A stretch of 61,276 bases of DNA from Nitrospinaceae bacterium UBA3496 (GTDB lineage Bacteria > UBA8248): contig DFQF01000074.1 of the NCBI GenBank assembly GCA_002377645.1, positions 1 through 61,276 on the forward strand, in the 5' to 3' direction. The translations under genes were made by a program, and so were the position numbers. Under the pieces are notes generated by a model. The model had not been told where the DNA came from. It saw only the letters and a list, made by a program, of their open reading frames with translations, and searched no databases. Each line of letters begins with the position of its first letter. The stretch's first letter is position 1. Below are positions 54,121 through 61,276 of the stretch, in pieces.

Positions 54121-54891
54121 TTAATCAATAGTACTTTCAGCGTATAACAAACCTCTAATCCTTTGGGTTAACTTAACAAATTCAGGATCTCCCATTGTCT
54201 TAAGATCTCGAGGACGTGGAATATCTACTGGAATGATCTCCGCAATTTTTCCAGGTCTTGCTGTCATGACAACAATTCGATCTCCTAGAAAAACAGCCTC
54301 TGGTATACTATGAGTGATAAAGAAAACCGTTTTTTTACTTTCTAACCAGATTCTCTGTAGTTCTAAATTCATTTGTTCTCTAGTCATAGCATCCAATGCA
54401 CCAAAAGGTTCATCCATCAGAAGTAAACTGGGATCATGAATTAATGCTCTAATTATAGAGTTTCTTTGCTTCATTCCACCTGATAATTCATGAGGGTATT
54501 TATCTTCAAATCCATCAAGACCAACCAAATTGATTAATTCTTTAGCTCTTTTAGTTGTTACTTCTGAATCAAGATTTAAGATTTCAGAGGGAAGAAGTGT
54601 ATTTTGTAATACAGTTCTCCAGAGAAGAAGAACAGGATCCTGGAAAACAATTCCAACATCATTTCGAGGACCTTCAATCGCAGTATTATTTAAAGTAACC
54701 ACTCCGGACGTTTTTGCTAAGAGACCACTTAAAATTTTTAATAATGTACTTTTGCCACAACCACTTGGCCCAACAACAGAGACAAACTCTCCTTCAGAAA
54801 TATCCAAGTTTATGTCAGATAGAGCATGCACAATTTCACCAGTTGAGGTGATGTATTCCTTTTCTAAATTTTTAACGGAAATGTAAGACAT
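54121..54891 (-). CDS. ABC transporter ATP-binding protein (SsuB/TauB-like)
   Basis: A 256-residue ABC ATPase with Walker A GPSGCGKSTLLKI, signature LSGGMKQRNSIIRA, Walker B LLLMDEPFGALDA and switch His in FFITHSIPEA. It powers import by the adjacent permease and solute-binding protein and belongs to the nitrate/sulfonate/NMT1 class. It lacks a strong ribosome binding site and is 30 bases after the permease gene. Confidence 0.93.
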   Translation of the reverse strand: MSYISVKNLEKEYITSTGEIVHALSDINLDISEGEFVSVVGPSGCGKSTLLKILSGLLAKTSGVVTLNNTAIEGPRNDVGIVFQDPVLLLWRTVLQNTLLPSEILNLDSEVTTKRAKELINLVGLDGFEDKYPHELSGGMKQRNSIIRALIHDPSLLLMDEPFGALDAMTREQMNLELQRIWLESKKTVFFITHSIPEAVFLGDRIVVMTARPGKIAEIIPVDIPRPRDLKTMGDPEFVKLTQRIRGLLYAESTID

Positions 54892-54921
54892 TTTTAAATT
54901 TCAATTTTAAGTTTTAAAAAA

Positions 54922-55875
54922 TTAAGTTCCTGTTGTTTGTTCTGTTTCTGGTGCCCAAAACAGTATTTTCTTTTTTGTAATTTGAACCATTTTATGCATC
55001 GCCAAACCAATCATTGAAAGCAAAACAAGAATCGCAAATGTACCTGTTGTATCAGCTGCAAAACTCATTTGCATTAAGAGGACTCCTAATCCACATTGTC
55101 CTTTTCCACCCCACATACACATTCCTGCTCCTACAAATTCTCCTAAAATAGCACCTAGTAAACTAAAGACTACTGCTATTTCAAATCCAGCAAAAATAAA
55201 CGGTAGTGCATTAGGAAATTGCAATTTTCTAAATGTCGTCCATCTTGAAGCAGATAAAGAACGTAGTAAATCTAACTGATCTTGATCTGCAGAACGTAGT
55301 CCAACCATAGTATTTACAAGGAGTGGGAAAAAAGCTACTAATCCAGCAAGAAAAACTTTGGATTCAACTTCATATCCAAACCAGATAATGAATAGAGGGG
55401 CAATAGCTAGTTTTGGAAGAGTTTGAAAAGCAACTACGTAGGGCATAATAATCGCTTCAACCCATTTAGACTGCATAAAAACTAGACCTAGACCAAGCCC
55501 AATGATGCTTCCAATAATAAAACCGAGTACAGCTTCAAAAAGAGTATGACTGATATGTAGGTAATAGCTGTGTTGCATAACACTCGTAAAATCAGCTGCA
55601 CCAACCTGAGGACCTGTATCTATAAAAAACAGACCCCTCATTAAAGCTTGAAAAACATCAGATGGAGCTGGAAATATAAAATCATCTATATCAAAAAAAA
55701 CTACGACCCACTCCCAAATACTCACAAAAATAAGAAAAGAAACGGGAAAAAGCCAAAGATTTCTTTTATTGTACAACAAAGTCGCAAATGATGGTTTAAT
55801 AGACTCCACAACAACCTCATTGGGATTTGTGGAGTCTATATTTTTACTGTGTGAATCATTATTCTTTTTTTGCAT
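54922..55875 (-). CDS. ABC transporter permease (SsuC/TauC-like)
   Basis: A 317-residue inner-membrane permease with a long cytoplasmic N-terminus and about six hydrophobic segments: LWLFPVSFLIFVSIWEWVVV near 40, then AVLGFIIGSIIGLGLGLVF, FLAGLVAFFPLLVNTMVGL, and FAILVLLSMIGLAM near the C-terminus. The EAA-type loop is LSASRWTTFRKLQFPNALPF. It pairs with the ATPase downstream and the binding protein upstream (8-base gap). Confidence 0.92.
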   Translation of the reverse strand: MQKKNNDSHSKNIDSTNPNEVVVESIKPSFATLLYNKRNLWLFPVSFLIFVSIWEWVVVFFDIDDFIFPAPSDVFQALMRGLFFIDTGPQVGAADFTSVMQHSYYLHISHTLFEAVLGFIIGSIIGLGLGLVFMQSKWVEAIIMPYVVAFQTLPKLAIAPLFIIWFGYEVESKVFLAGLVAFFPLLVNTMVGLRSADQDQLDLLRSLSASRWTTFRKLQFPNALPFIFAGFEIAVVFSLLGAILGEFVGAGMCMWGGKGQCGLGVLLMQMSFAADTTGTFAILVLLSMIGLAMHKMVQITKKKILFWAPETEQTTGT

Positions 55876-55883
55876 ATTTTTAA

Positions 55884-57020
55884 CTACTTATAATTCTTAT
55901 TATAGTTTGCAAGTTCTTTCTTAATATCAAATTTTTTCGCTCTTCTGATAACTGCTTCTTTATCAAAATTGTTGACTTCTGCAATAAGTTCATTTGTCCA
56001 TAAACGTTTTACTTGTGAATCGGATAATTTCTTGTCTAATCCAACAAATTTGACGTACTCAGACCATTCTCCTGCATGATGTGCACCAAAACGTTTATCT
56101 TTTTCATCATCTACTCTTAATTTAGGCGCACGAGCTCTCAGAACTCTGATCATTTTAGCGGTTGCTTCCTTACGACTCATACCCTTAGGAATTGACTCCG
56201 GGTAAAGAACCCAATGTGCAGCCAATGCAGCATCTGGATTTGTGTAAAAGAAAAGACTCCCTTTTGCAAGACCTCTTAAGAAACCTACAACAGTCTTTTT
56301 ATTATTTTTAAAGAACTTCGTATTCAGCCATACTACATTCCCAAACAAATTCTTCGTCCAACTTTTTTGATAAGGAATAATATTAAACTTAAAACCTGCT
56401 GCTTGTGCAAGAGTATATTGAACATCTACGTTAGCCCAAGCTTCTACTCTTTTCATCTTCATAGCTAACGCAGCTTTAGATGCAGCACCTACAGGAAGAT
56501 AGGTAACATTTTGTTTCGATGCAGGAATACCACAGGTTTCTAAGGCTTTTTTAACAAAGAATGGACCAGAATCTCTGCTACTCATAACTCCGATCTTTTT
56601 ATTATTTAGATCGCATACTGTTTTGATAGGACTACCTGGTGGAACTGCTACACCATCCGCATAAATTGCATCTCTGTTAAGAATATAGACACCCGTAACA
56701 GGTGGCCATTTTTTACCTCTTGCAGCTTTAAACAAAATAGGGATAGGCCTAGGAAGACCAACATGTGTCCTACCAGCAAGAACCCAGCCCATTGCTTGCG
56801 CGCCACCTTGAGCAGCAACAAATTCTGCATCAATTCCTTCATCTTGATAATATCCAAGAAAATTACCAATCCACAAAAATGAGATCCCAGGGTTAAAAAG
56901 TGGATTTGCTAATGTAACTTTAATATTTTTTAGTTTTTTTGCCGCAAATGAATCATTATTCGGAGCAAGCAGAACTAACAAACAAAATACCAAAAAAATT
57001 CTTACAAAATTCTTACCCAT
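55884..57020 (-). CDS. ABC substrate-binding protein (NMT1/THI5-like)
   Basis: A 378-residue protein with a signal peptide (IFLVFCLLVLLAPNNDSFAA) and an NMT1/SsuA-type fold: KVTLANPLFNPGISFLWIGN, YYQDEGIDAEFVAAQGG, IGVMSSRDSGPFFVKKALE and VEAWANVDVQY. It binds a solute in the periplasm for import by the following permease/ATPase; candidates in this family include sulfonates, pyrimidine-like and aromatic molecules. ATG 57020 has GGGGGA 6 bases upstream; a GTG at 57026 is possible. Confidence 0.9.
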   Translation of the reverse strand: MGKNFVRIFLVFCLLVLLAPNNDSFAAKKLKNIKVTLANPLFNPGISFLWIGNFLGYYQDEGIDAEFVAAQGGAQAMGWVLAGRTHVGLPRPIPILFKAARGKKWPPVTGVYILNRDAIYADGVAVPPGSPIKTVCDLNNKKIGVMSSRDSGPFFVKKALETCGIPASKQNVTYLPVGAASKAALAMKMKRVEAWANVDVQYTLAQAAGFKFNIIPYQKSWTKNLFGNVVWLNTKFFKNNKKTVVGFLRGLAKGSLFFYTNPDAALAAHWVLYPESIPKGMSRKEATAKMIRVLRARAPKLRVDDEKDKRFGAHHAGEWSEYVKFVGLDKKLSDSQVKRLWTNELIAEVNNFDKEAVIRRAKKFDIKKELANYNKNYK

Positions 57021-57062
57021 AATCACTCCCCCTTTTAAGAAATGAAAAAAATCAACAAAAAA

Positions 57063-57830
57063 TCAATCTTCAATAATTGCAACTGGTCTCACCCAAGAGC
57101 CACTTGCGTCTTTTATATTTATTGGGAAACAACAAAGTTTGAAACTATGAGGTTTGGGAATAGAACCTATGTTAGCAACCTGTTCTATCTGAAAATACTC
57201 ACGCTGCCTTCCTAAAATATGGTGACACGGCATCAAAGATTCTCTTTTCCCAGCTTTAAATTCAGGAATTTGATTACTGAAAGGACGATCAAACCCAAAA
57301 GCATCAATACAAATCACTCGGACGCCTCTGTCTAGTAAGTATTCAGTGGACTCAATACTCATCCCTGGGTGGAGTTCAGAATAATTTGGGTCATCCCTTT
57401 TTTCATCTGTGCCAGTCCAAAGAAGTATAATATCTCCCTCTTTAACTTGATATTCTATTTTCTTTAAACAAGTCTCTATATCACTTTCCGTAATCCAATC
57501 TCCTGTATTCTTATGACGCAAATCTAATACAACTCCGTCCCCGTAACACCATTCAAGTGGAATTTGATCTACCTTCCTTGAAACCTCTCCTGCAACAGTA
57601 GGTCCATAATGCCATGGAGCATCCATGTGAGTTGCAGAATGTGTAGAAACAGTAACCATTTCAGCGGCTCCACCAACGCCGTCATGTATATCTTCTATAT
57701 TTACACCCCAATTTTTTGCAGAATTAGCTCCAAACTCCTTATGATCCATATAAGTTATTTCTGGAGGACGTGGTTCATAAGAACCATTCATCATTGGAGT
57801 ACTAAGATCGATAAATTGAACTGCACACAT
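57063..57830 (-). CDS. Cyclase-family metallohydrolase (kynurenine formamidase-like)
   Basis: A 255-residue cyclase-family protein. The metal motif is VSTHSATHMDAPWHYG (HxGTHxDxPxH pattern) near residue 60, followed by LDRGVRVICIDAFGFD and CCFPINIKDASGSWVRPVA. The family contains kynurenine formamidase and isatin hydrolase, which open amides or lactams. Located between the M24 enzyme and the binding protein, it probably hydrolyses the imported compound. A GTAAGGG site precedes the ATG. Confidence 0.87.
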   Translation of the reverse strand: MCAVQFIDLSTPMMNGSYEPRPPEITYMDHKEFGANSAKNWGVNIEDIHDGVGGAAEMVTVSTHSATHMDAPWHYGPTVAGEVSRKVDQIPLEWCYGDGVVLDLRHKNTGDWITESDIETCLKKIEYQVKEGDIILLWTGTDEKRDDPNYSELHPGMSIESTEYLLDRGVRVICIDAFGFDRPFSNQIPEFKAGKRESLMPCHHILGRQREYFQIEQVANIGSIPKPHSFKLCCFPINIKDASGSWVRPVAIIED

Positions 57831-57866
57831 ATTTTTTCCCTTACTTGTAAGTGTAATTAAAAAATT

Positions 57867-59102
57867 CTAAATAACCCAAAGTTTTCTTTCCTGCGGATAT
57901 ATAAAATCATACCCATCATTCGTGACTACTACGGTCTTTTCAATCTGAGTTCCACCCACACCAAAAACTTGACAAGGATTCTCAATACAAATTGTCGTTC
58001 CTTCTTCTAATGGAAAATCACTTGAAGAAGGTAGGAAAGGACTGTTAGTTGGAGAAGGATCAGAGAGAACATAAGGAACTTCTCTTTGTTCCAGTCCAAT
58101 AGCATGACCTGCAAAATTGCCATTGTGTTCAGGGAGACCTCCTTCTTGTGTCCCTTCCAATAATGCTCTATAAATTTCAGACCCTAATACACCTGCTTTA
58201 ACTTTGGAAAGACCTGCGTTAAAACCTGCCAGTGTCGCTTCCCATATATTTAGTTGTTCATCAGTTGGTTCTCCAAGAACTCCACCCCAACCAGTATCAG
58301 ACTGATAATTTCCAAGTACAAGACCAGCATCAAATTTCCACATTTCCCCTTTATTTATTTTCTTTTCAGTAGGAGGGAAAATTCCTGTCGCGCGCCTGCC
58401 GGAACAGAAATGAAACCACTGCCAAATTCCACCCCCTCTTCCAACTTCACTTCGAAAAACTGAGGCAACTTCTTGTTCTGTTGCTCCTTCTTTTACAGCT
58501 TCAGAAGCCGCAATACACGATCTTTCATTAAGAGCTGCAGCGGCTTTCATAGCATCGAGTTCATCTTGAGTTTTTACCATTCGAATCAGACGAAATAAAT
58601 CACTAGCCTCTATTATTTGTGCATCAGGCAGAGCGTCCTCTATTTGCTTCCTTACAGTAGGGTTTACCCTTTCCTGATCAAGAGCTAATCGTCCCTTGTC
58701 TAGACCTCTGTCACGAAGAGCCATAGCAAGCGATGCTCCAGGACTCTTTTCTCGCTTCGAGTCATTATTGTACATTCCTAAGTATGTTTCTTCTTCTGGA
58801 GTTTCCGCTTTTTTATCTGGTGGTTGGATAAGAGCACTTTTCCCACCGAATGTGTAATGTTCCTTAATCCATGATTGTTGCATAGAAACGTATGTTACCT
58901 CCTGTCCTGGCACTATCAATGCAGGAGATATAGACTCATCAACAGCAAACAGAGCAAACATATGAACAGAATATGCATATACTTTATTGGACCATCCTAC
59001 AGTGCCCGCAAGATATGTGACATTTTCTGGAGTGCTAGCAATGAGTACATCTACATCAAATTCTTTCATCAATTTTCTTGCGCGAATTTCATTTAAATAC
59101 AT
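57867..59102 (-). CDS. M24-family (Xaa-Pro aminopeptidase/creatinase-like) metalloenzyme
   Basis: A 411-residue pita-bread enzyme. The five metal ligands are seen: Asp in KFDAGLVLGNYQSD (two Asp, with SDTGW), His in FAGHAIGLEQRE, Glu in GTTICIENP and Glu in TQIEKTVVV. The N-terminal creatinase-like domain is present (LMKEFDVDVLIASTPENVTY). Peptidase or creatinase-like amide hydrolase activity is possible. It is the first gene of the 11-gene run and divergent from an acyl-CoA dehydrogenase. GGAG precedes the ATG. Confidence 0.9.
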   Translation of the reverse strand: MYLNEIRARKLMKEFDVDVLIASTPENVTYLAGTVGWSNKVYAYSVHMFALFAVDESISPALIVPGQEVTYVSMQQSWIKEHYTFGGKSALIQPPDKKAETPEEETYLGMYNNDSKREKSPGASLAMALRDRGLDKGRLALDQERVNPTVRKQIEDALPDAQIIEASDLFRLIRMVKTQDELDAMKAAAALNERSCIAASEAVKEGATEQEVASVFRSEVGRGGGIWQWFHFCSGRRATGIFPPTEKKINKGEMWKFDAGLVLGNYQSDTGWGGVLGEPTDEQLNIWEATLAGFNAGLSKVKAGVLGSEIYRALLEGTQEGGLPEHNGNFAGHAIGLEQREVPYVLSDPSPTNSPFLPSSSDFPLEEGTTICIENPCQVFGVGGTQIEKTVVVTNDGYDFIYPQERKLWVI

Positions 59103-59278
59103 ATGGATATCTCCAAAAACAAACGCAACAACGCGTAAAAGGTATTAAATATACATTTGATTTAATTCAACCAAACTAGCACTTTTTCATTTACTTCGTA
59201 AATAGTATGTAGATAAAAAACTTAAAAGATGGTATTTATTATCTTCAATTGAATTAAACTTGGACTGGACAGGCATAG

Positions 59279-60460
59279 ATGGAATCAAATAAAACGAAAA
59301 ATGATAGCGAGTCCTTAAAATGGCTTGAGATTTCGGATAAACTTAGTAGGGGCAGATTTGCCTCCCGGGCAAAAACAATAGACGAAGAAGCCAGATTCCC
59401 AAAAGAAAATTACGAAGATCTTAAGGAAACAGGACTGCTCTCACTTTCTGTTCCTAAGAAATATGGAGGAATTGGTGCAGACGCTCTTACTTACGTAAAA
59501 GTATTATCAAATATAGCAAGAGGCTGTGCGTCCACTGGCCTAACATTGAATATGCATAGCGCAGTTGTAGACTTTATGAAACAACTTGCCTCACCTGAGC
59601 AACAAGAAGAATACTTCACAAAAGTAGTAGAAGATGGTGCTATTTTTGCCTCCATTACTAGTGAACCTGGTAGTTCCTTCAGAGACAAACTATCCGTTCG
59701 AACTTCAATAAGAAAATTTGAAGAAAGTAAATTTAAAATCCAGGGGAAAAAACATTTTTGTTCATTATCTACGGGTGCGGATTTTTACTTTACCTGGAGT
59801 TTTTTAGATGGTTCAGAAAATTTAAAAGACGGACTTTATAATGTTATGATTCCTTCTTCTCGTGAGGGTATTGAGATTTTAGATGATTGGAACACAATTG
59901 GAATGAGAGGAACTGCATCAAATTCAATTATGTTCAATGATGTAGAGGTATCTCAGGAAGAAGTAATTGGCGATCCAGGTAGCATACTTGGAAAAGATAT
60001 GAGTATGTGGTCCCTTGGATATACTGCTGTATATATAGGAATAGCAGAAGCAGCATACGAATTTACATTAGACTACGCTAAAAACAAGAAATCAGGATTG
60101 GGAGTTCCATTGCCTGAACTAGAGAGAACTCAAAGACAGATTGGAGAAATGTCAATGATTCTCGAAAATGCTAGAAGAGCTGCTGAAAAACTTGGGATGC
60201 TTCGTGGAAATATGGACAAAATGGAACTAACCTTTATGTTAAATCAGGCAAAATATTTGGCAACGGAAGCTGCAAGAGAGCTGGCAGAAAGAGGAATACG
60301 CTTTTGTGGAGGTCTTGGTCTTCAACGTGATCTTCCTCTAGAAAGACATCTCAGAGATTCCATTGCAGGAATCGTAATGCCACCATCAAACGACCGTTGT
60401 CTAGAAACAGTTGGGCAAATCGCACTTGGATTAGATGCGAAAACTCTCGATTTCCAGTAA
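59279..60460 (+). CDS. Acyl-CoA dehydrogenase, copy 3
   Basis: A 393-residue acyl-CoA dehydrogenase-family protein: SLSVPKKYGGIGADALTYVK, TSEPGSSFRDKLSVR in the FAD loop (no AGSD), GMRGTASNSIMFNDVEV, and GIRFCGGLGLQRDLPLERHLRD at the C-terminus. GxG-rich and Arg features are normal, but the unusual FAD loop resembles members acting on non-CoA substrates such as nitroalkanes or thioethers. AGG lies 5 bases before the ATG. It may be co-transcribed with the EamA gene 72 bases downstream. Confidence 0.85.
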   Translation: MESNKTKNDSESLKWLEISDKLSRGRFASRAKTIDEEARFPKENYEDLKETGLLSLSVPKKYGGIGADALTYVKVLSNIARGCASTGLTLNMHSAVVDFMKQLASPEQQEEYFTKVVEDGAIFASITSEPGSSFRDKLSVRTSIRKFEESKFKIQGKKHFCSLSTGADFYFTWSFLDGSENLKDGLYNVMIPSSREGIEILDDWNTIGMRGTASNSIMFNDVEVSQEEVIGDPGSILGKDMSMWSLGYTAVYIGIAEAAYEFTLDYAKNKKSGLGVPLPELERTQRQIGEMSMILENARRAAEKLGMLRGNMDKMELTFMLNQAKYLATEAARELAERGIRFCGGLGLQRDLPLERHLRDSIAGIVMPPSNDRCLETVGQIALGLDAKTLDFQ

Positions 60461-60532
60461 AATGCAAAATTAGTCAAAAAAATTTAAAGATCTCTTCATC
60501 AATTCCATACAAGAAAAGGAATTCGAACCCTT

Positions 60533-61276
60533 TTGCCTATTGAAACTCTTGCTATCATTTCTGGCTTTTGTTATTCGGCAAGTGCCGTTCTAACTCGTTT
60601 GGGACTTGATAAAAGCACAAGTCAAACAGGAAGTTTTGTAGTCGCAGCAACATATCTTGTGATTACCGCACTGGCACTTCCGCTAGATAAAATGCCTCTA
60701 TCCGAACTATCTATAAATGATGCATACTTTCTTGCAGCAGGTATTTCTTCACCAGCTCTTTCCTTACTCTTCCTTTACCGCTCTATACATTTTATTGGTG
60801 TTGCTCCAACGACTGCAATAGTCAATACAAACGCCCTTTTTGGTAGTTTCCTCGCCTTCTTTATTCTACAAGAACGTCCTTCAGATTTATTCTGGCTCGG
60901 TCTTGTAATTGTTCTTTTAGGAATCTTTTTAATTTCCGAGGGGCTAGATAAAATGAAAGGTAGATATAAATATCTTCTTCTTCCTCTTTTGTCTGCTCTT
61001 TGTTTTGGACTAGCCCATACCTTTAGAAAACTCGGCTTTGAAAACAGCCATTCATCATTCCTTACAGGAGCTTTCCTGCAAGGTCTTTCCGCATGTATTT
61101 TTATGCCACTAATTCTAAGTGTTGGGACTAACAAAAATTCTAAGACGTATATTTTTAATTTAAAATCACTGAAATTTTTTATTCCTGCAGGTTTAGCTGT
61201 AGTTTTTGGTCAATTCTTGATTCTACATGTGATCAAATACGGACAAGTATCTCTCGTTTCCTCAATCTTAGCGACA
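60533..61276 (+). CDS. EamA/DMT-family transporter, 3' end cut by window edge
   Basis: A continuous frame of 248 codons with many hydrophobic helices: LAIISGFCYSASAVLTRLGL, then VAATYLVITALALPL, GVAPTTAIVNTNALFGSFLA, FWLGLVIVLLGIFLISEGL, KYLLLPLLSALCFGLAHTF and GLAVVFGQFLILHVIKYG. This matches the EamA drug/metabolite transporter pattern with two repeats; about the last tenth is missing. The start is most likely TTG 60533 with AAGGA 12 bases upstream. The substrate is unknown, possibly a product or waste solute of the nearby pathway. Confidence 0.75.
   Translation, partial: MPIETLAIISGFCYSASAVLTRLGLDKSTSQTGSFVVAATYLVITALALPLDKMPLSELSINDAYFLAAGISSPALSLLFLYRSIHFIGVAPTTAIVNTNALFGSFLAFFILQERPSDLFWLGLVIVLLGIFLISEGLDKMKGRYKYLLLPLLSALCFGLAHTFRKLGFENSHSSFLTGAFLQGLSACIFMPLILSVGTNKNSKTYIFNLKSLKFFIPAGLAVVFGQFLILHVIKYGQVSLVSSILAT

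Noticed and set aside
2661..57065. Other genes ending in TGA as possible Sec sites (dxs, xseA, cysE, greA, hyuB, an aminotransferase, maf, CocE copy 1, MaoC, FAS1-like, cyclase)
   Set aside because: In each case the protein ends at its family's normal C-terminus or the TGA is part of an ATGA overlap, and reading further gives no conserved sequence.

Overview
The window looks like chromosomal DNA from an uncultured, AT-rich Gram-negative bacterium, probably a free-living marine heterotroph. It has a DXP isoprenoid pathway, CpxP/Spy-like and substrate-binding proteins with export signals, and many acyl-CoA, CoA-transferase and thiamine-diphosphate (TPP) enzymes. I cannot place it taxonomically from sequence alone; SAR324- or deltaproteobacteria-like lineages are only a guess. 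There are no rRNA or tRNA genes, insertion sequences, phage genes or CRISPR arrays. No gene-free stretch exceeds 300 bases; the longest gaps (about 150-245 bases) lie between divergent genes. Many genes appear to start with TTG.

Layout. 1-8.1 kb: an unknown truncated gene, comB, then a minus-strand housekeeping run folD-xseA-xseB-ispA-dxs-tlyA. 8.2-10.9 kb: a plus-strand cysE-iscS-iscU-(GyrI-like) group for cysteine and Fe-S/Se supply. 22.7-10.9 kb (minus): ispB-maf-aminotransferase-hyuA-hyuB-class IV aminotransferase-greA, then a membrane cytochrome-like protein and a fused Fe-S/molybdopterin oxidoreductase. 22.8-36.8 kb: thiI, an aldo/keto reductase, a cupin, a CocE-type hydrolase, an M20 amidohydrolase, selD-msrA, and an acyl-CoA dehydrogenase/hot-dog dehydratase/CoA-transferase cluster facing a second dehydratase pair; then a nuclease gene and an OsmC-like gene. 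37-47 kb: a Spy-like protein, a flavoprotein, a decarboxylating dehydrogenase and further oxidoreductases, a TPP enzyme and a CoA-transferase. 59.1-47.4 kb (minus): eleven tightly packed genes combining an ABC importer with M24, cyclase, BKACE (x2), TPP, CocE, hydroxyacid dehydrogenase and SDR enzymes. 59.3 kb to the end: an acyl-CoA dehydrogenase and a truncated EamA transporter.

The most notable result is that two genes are interrupted by an in-frame TGA that is best read as selenocysteine. In selD it sits at the catalytic position of the GG-U-G-S-K motif. In an OsmC-like peroxidase it sits exactly where the family has its peroxidatic cysteine, and it is followed at the right distance by a GC-rich hairpin resembling a bacterial SECIS element (bulged U, GGU apical loop). 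An open-reading-frame caller would split or truncate both genes. The selD gene supplies the selenium donor that the OsmC protein would need, and a cysteine desulfurase and MsrA are encoded nearby. A second translation anomaly is a BKACE gene whose only sensible start is an ATC codon behind a strong ribosome binding site.
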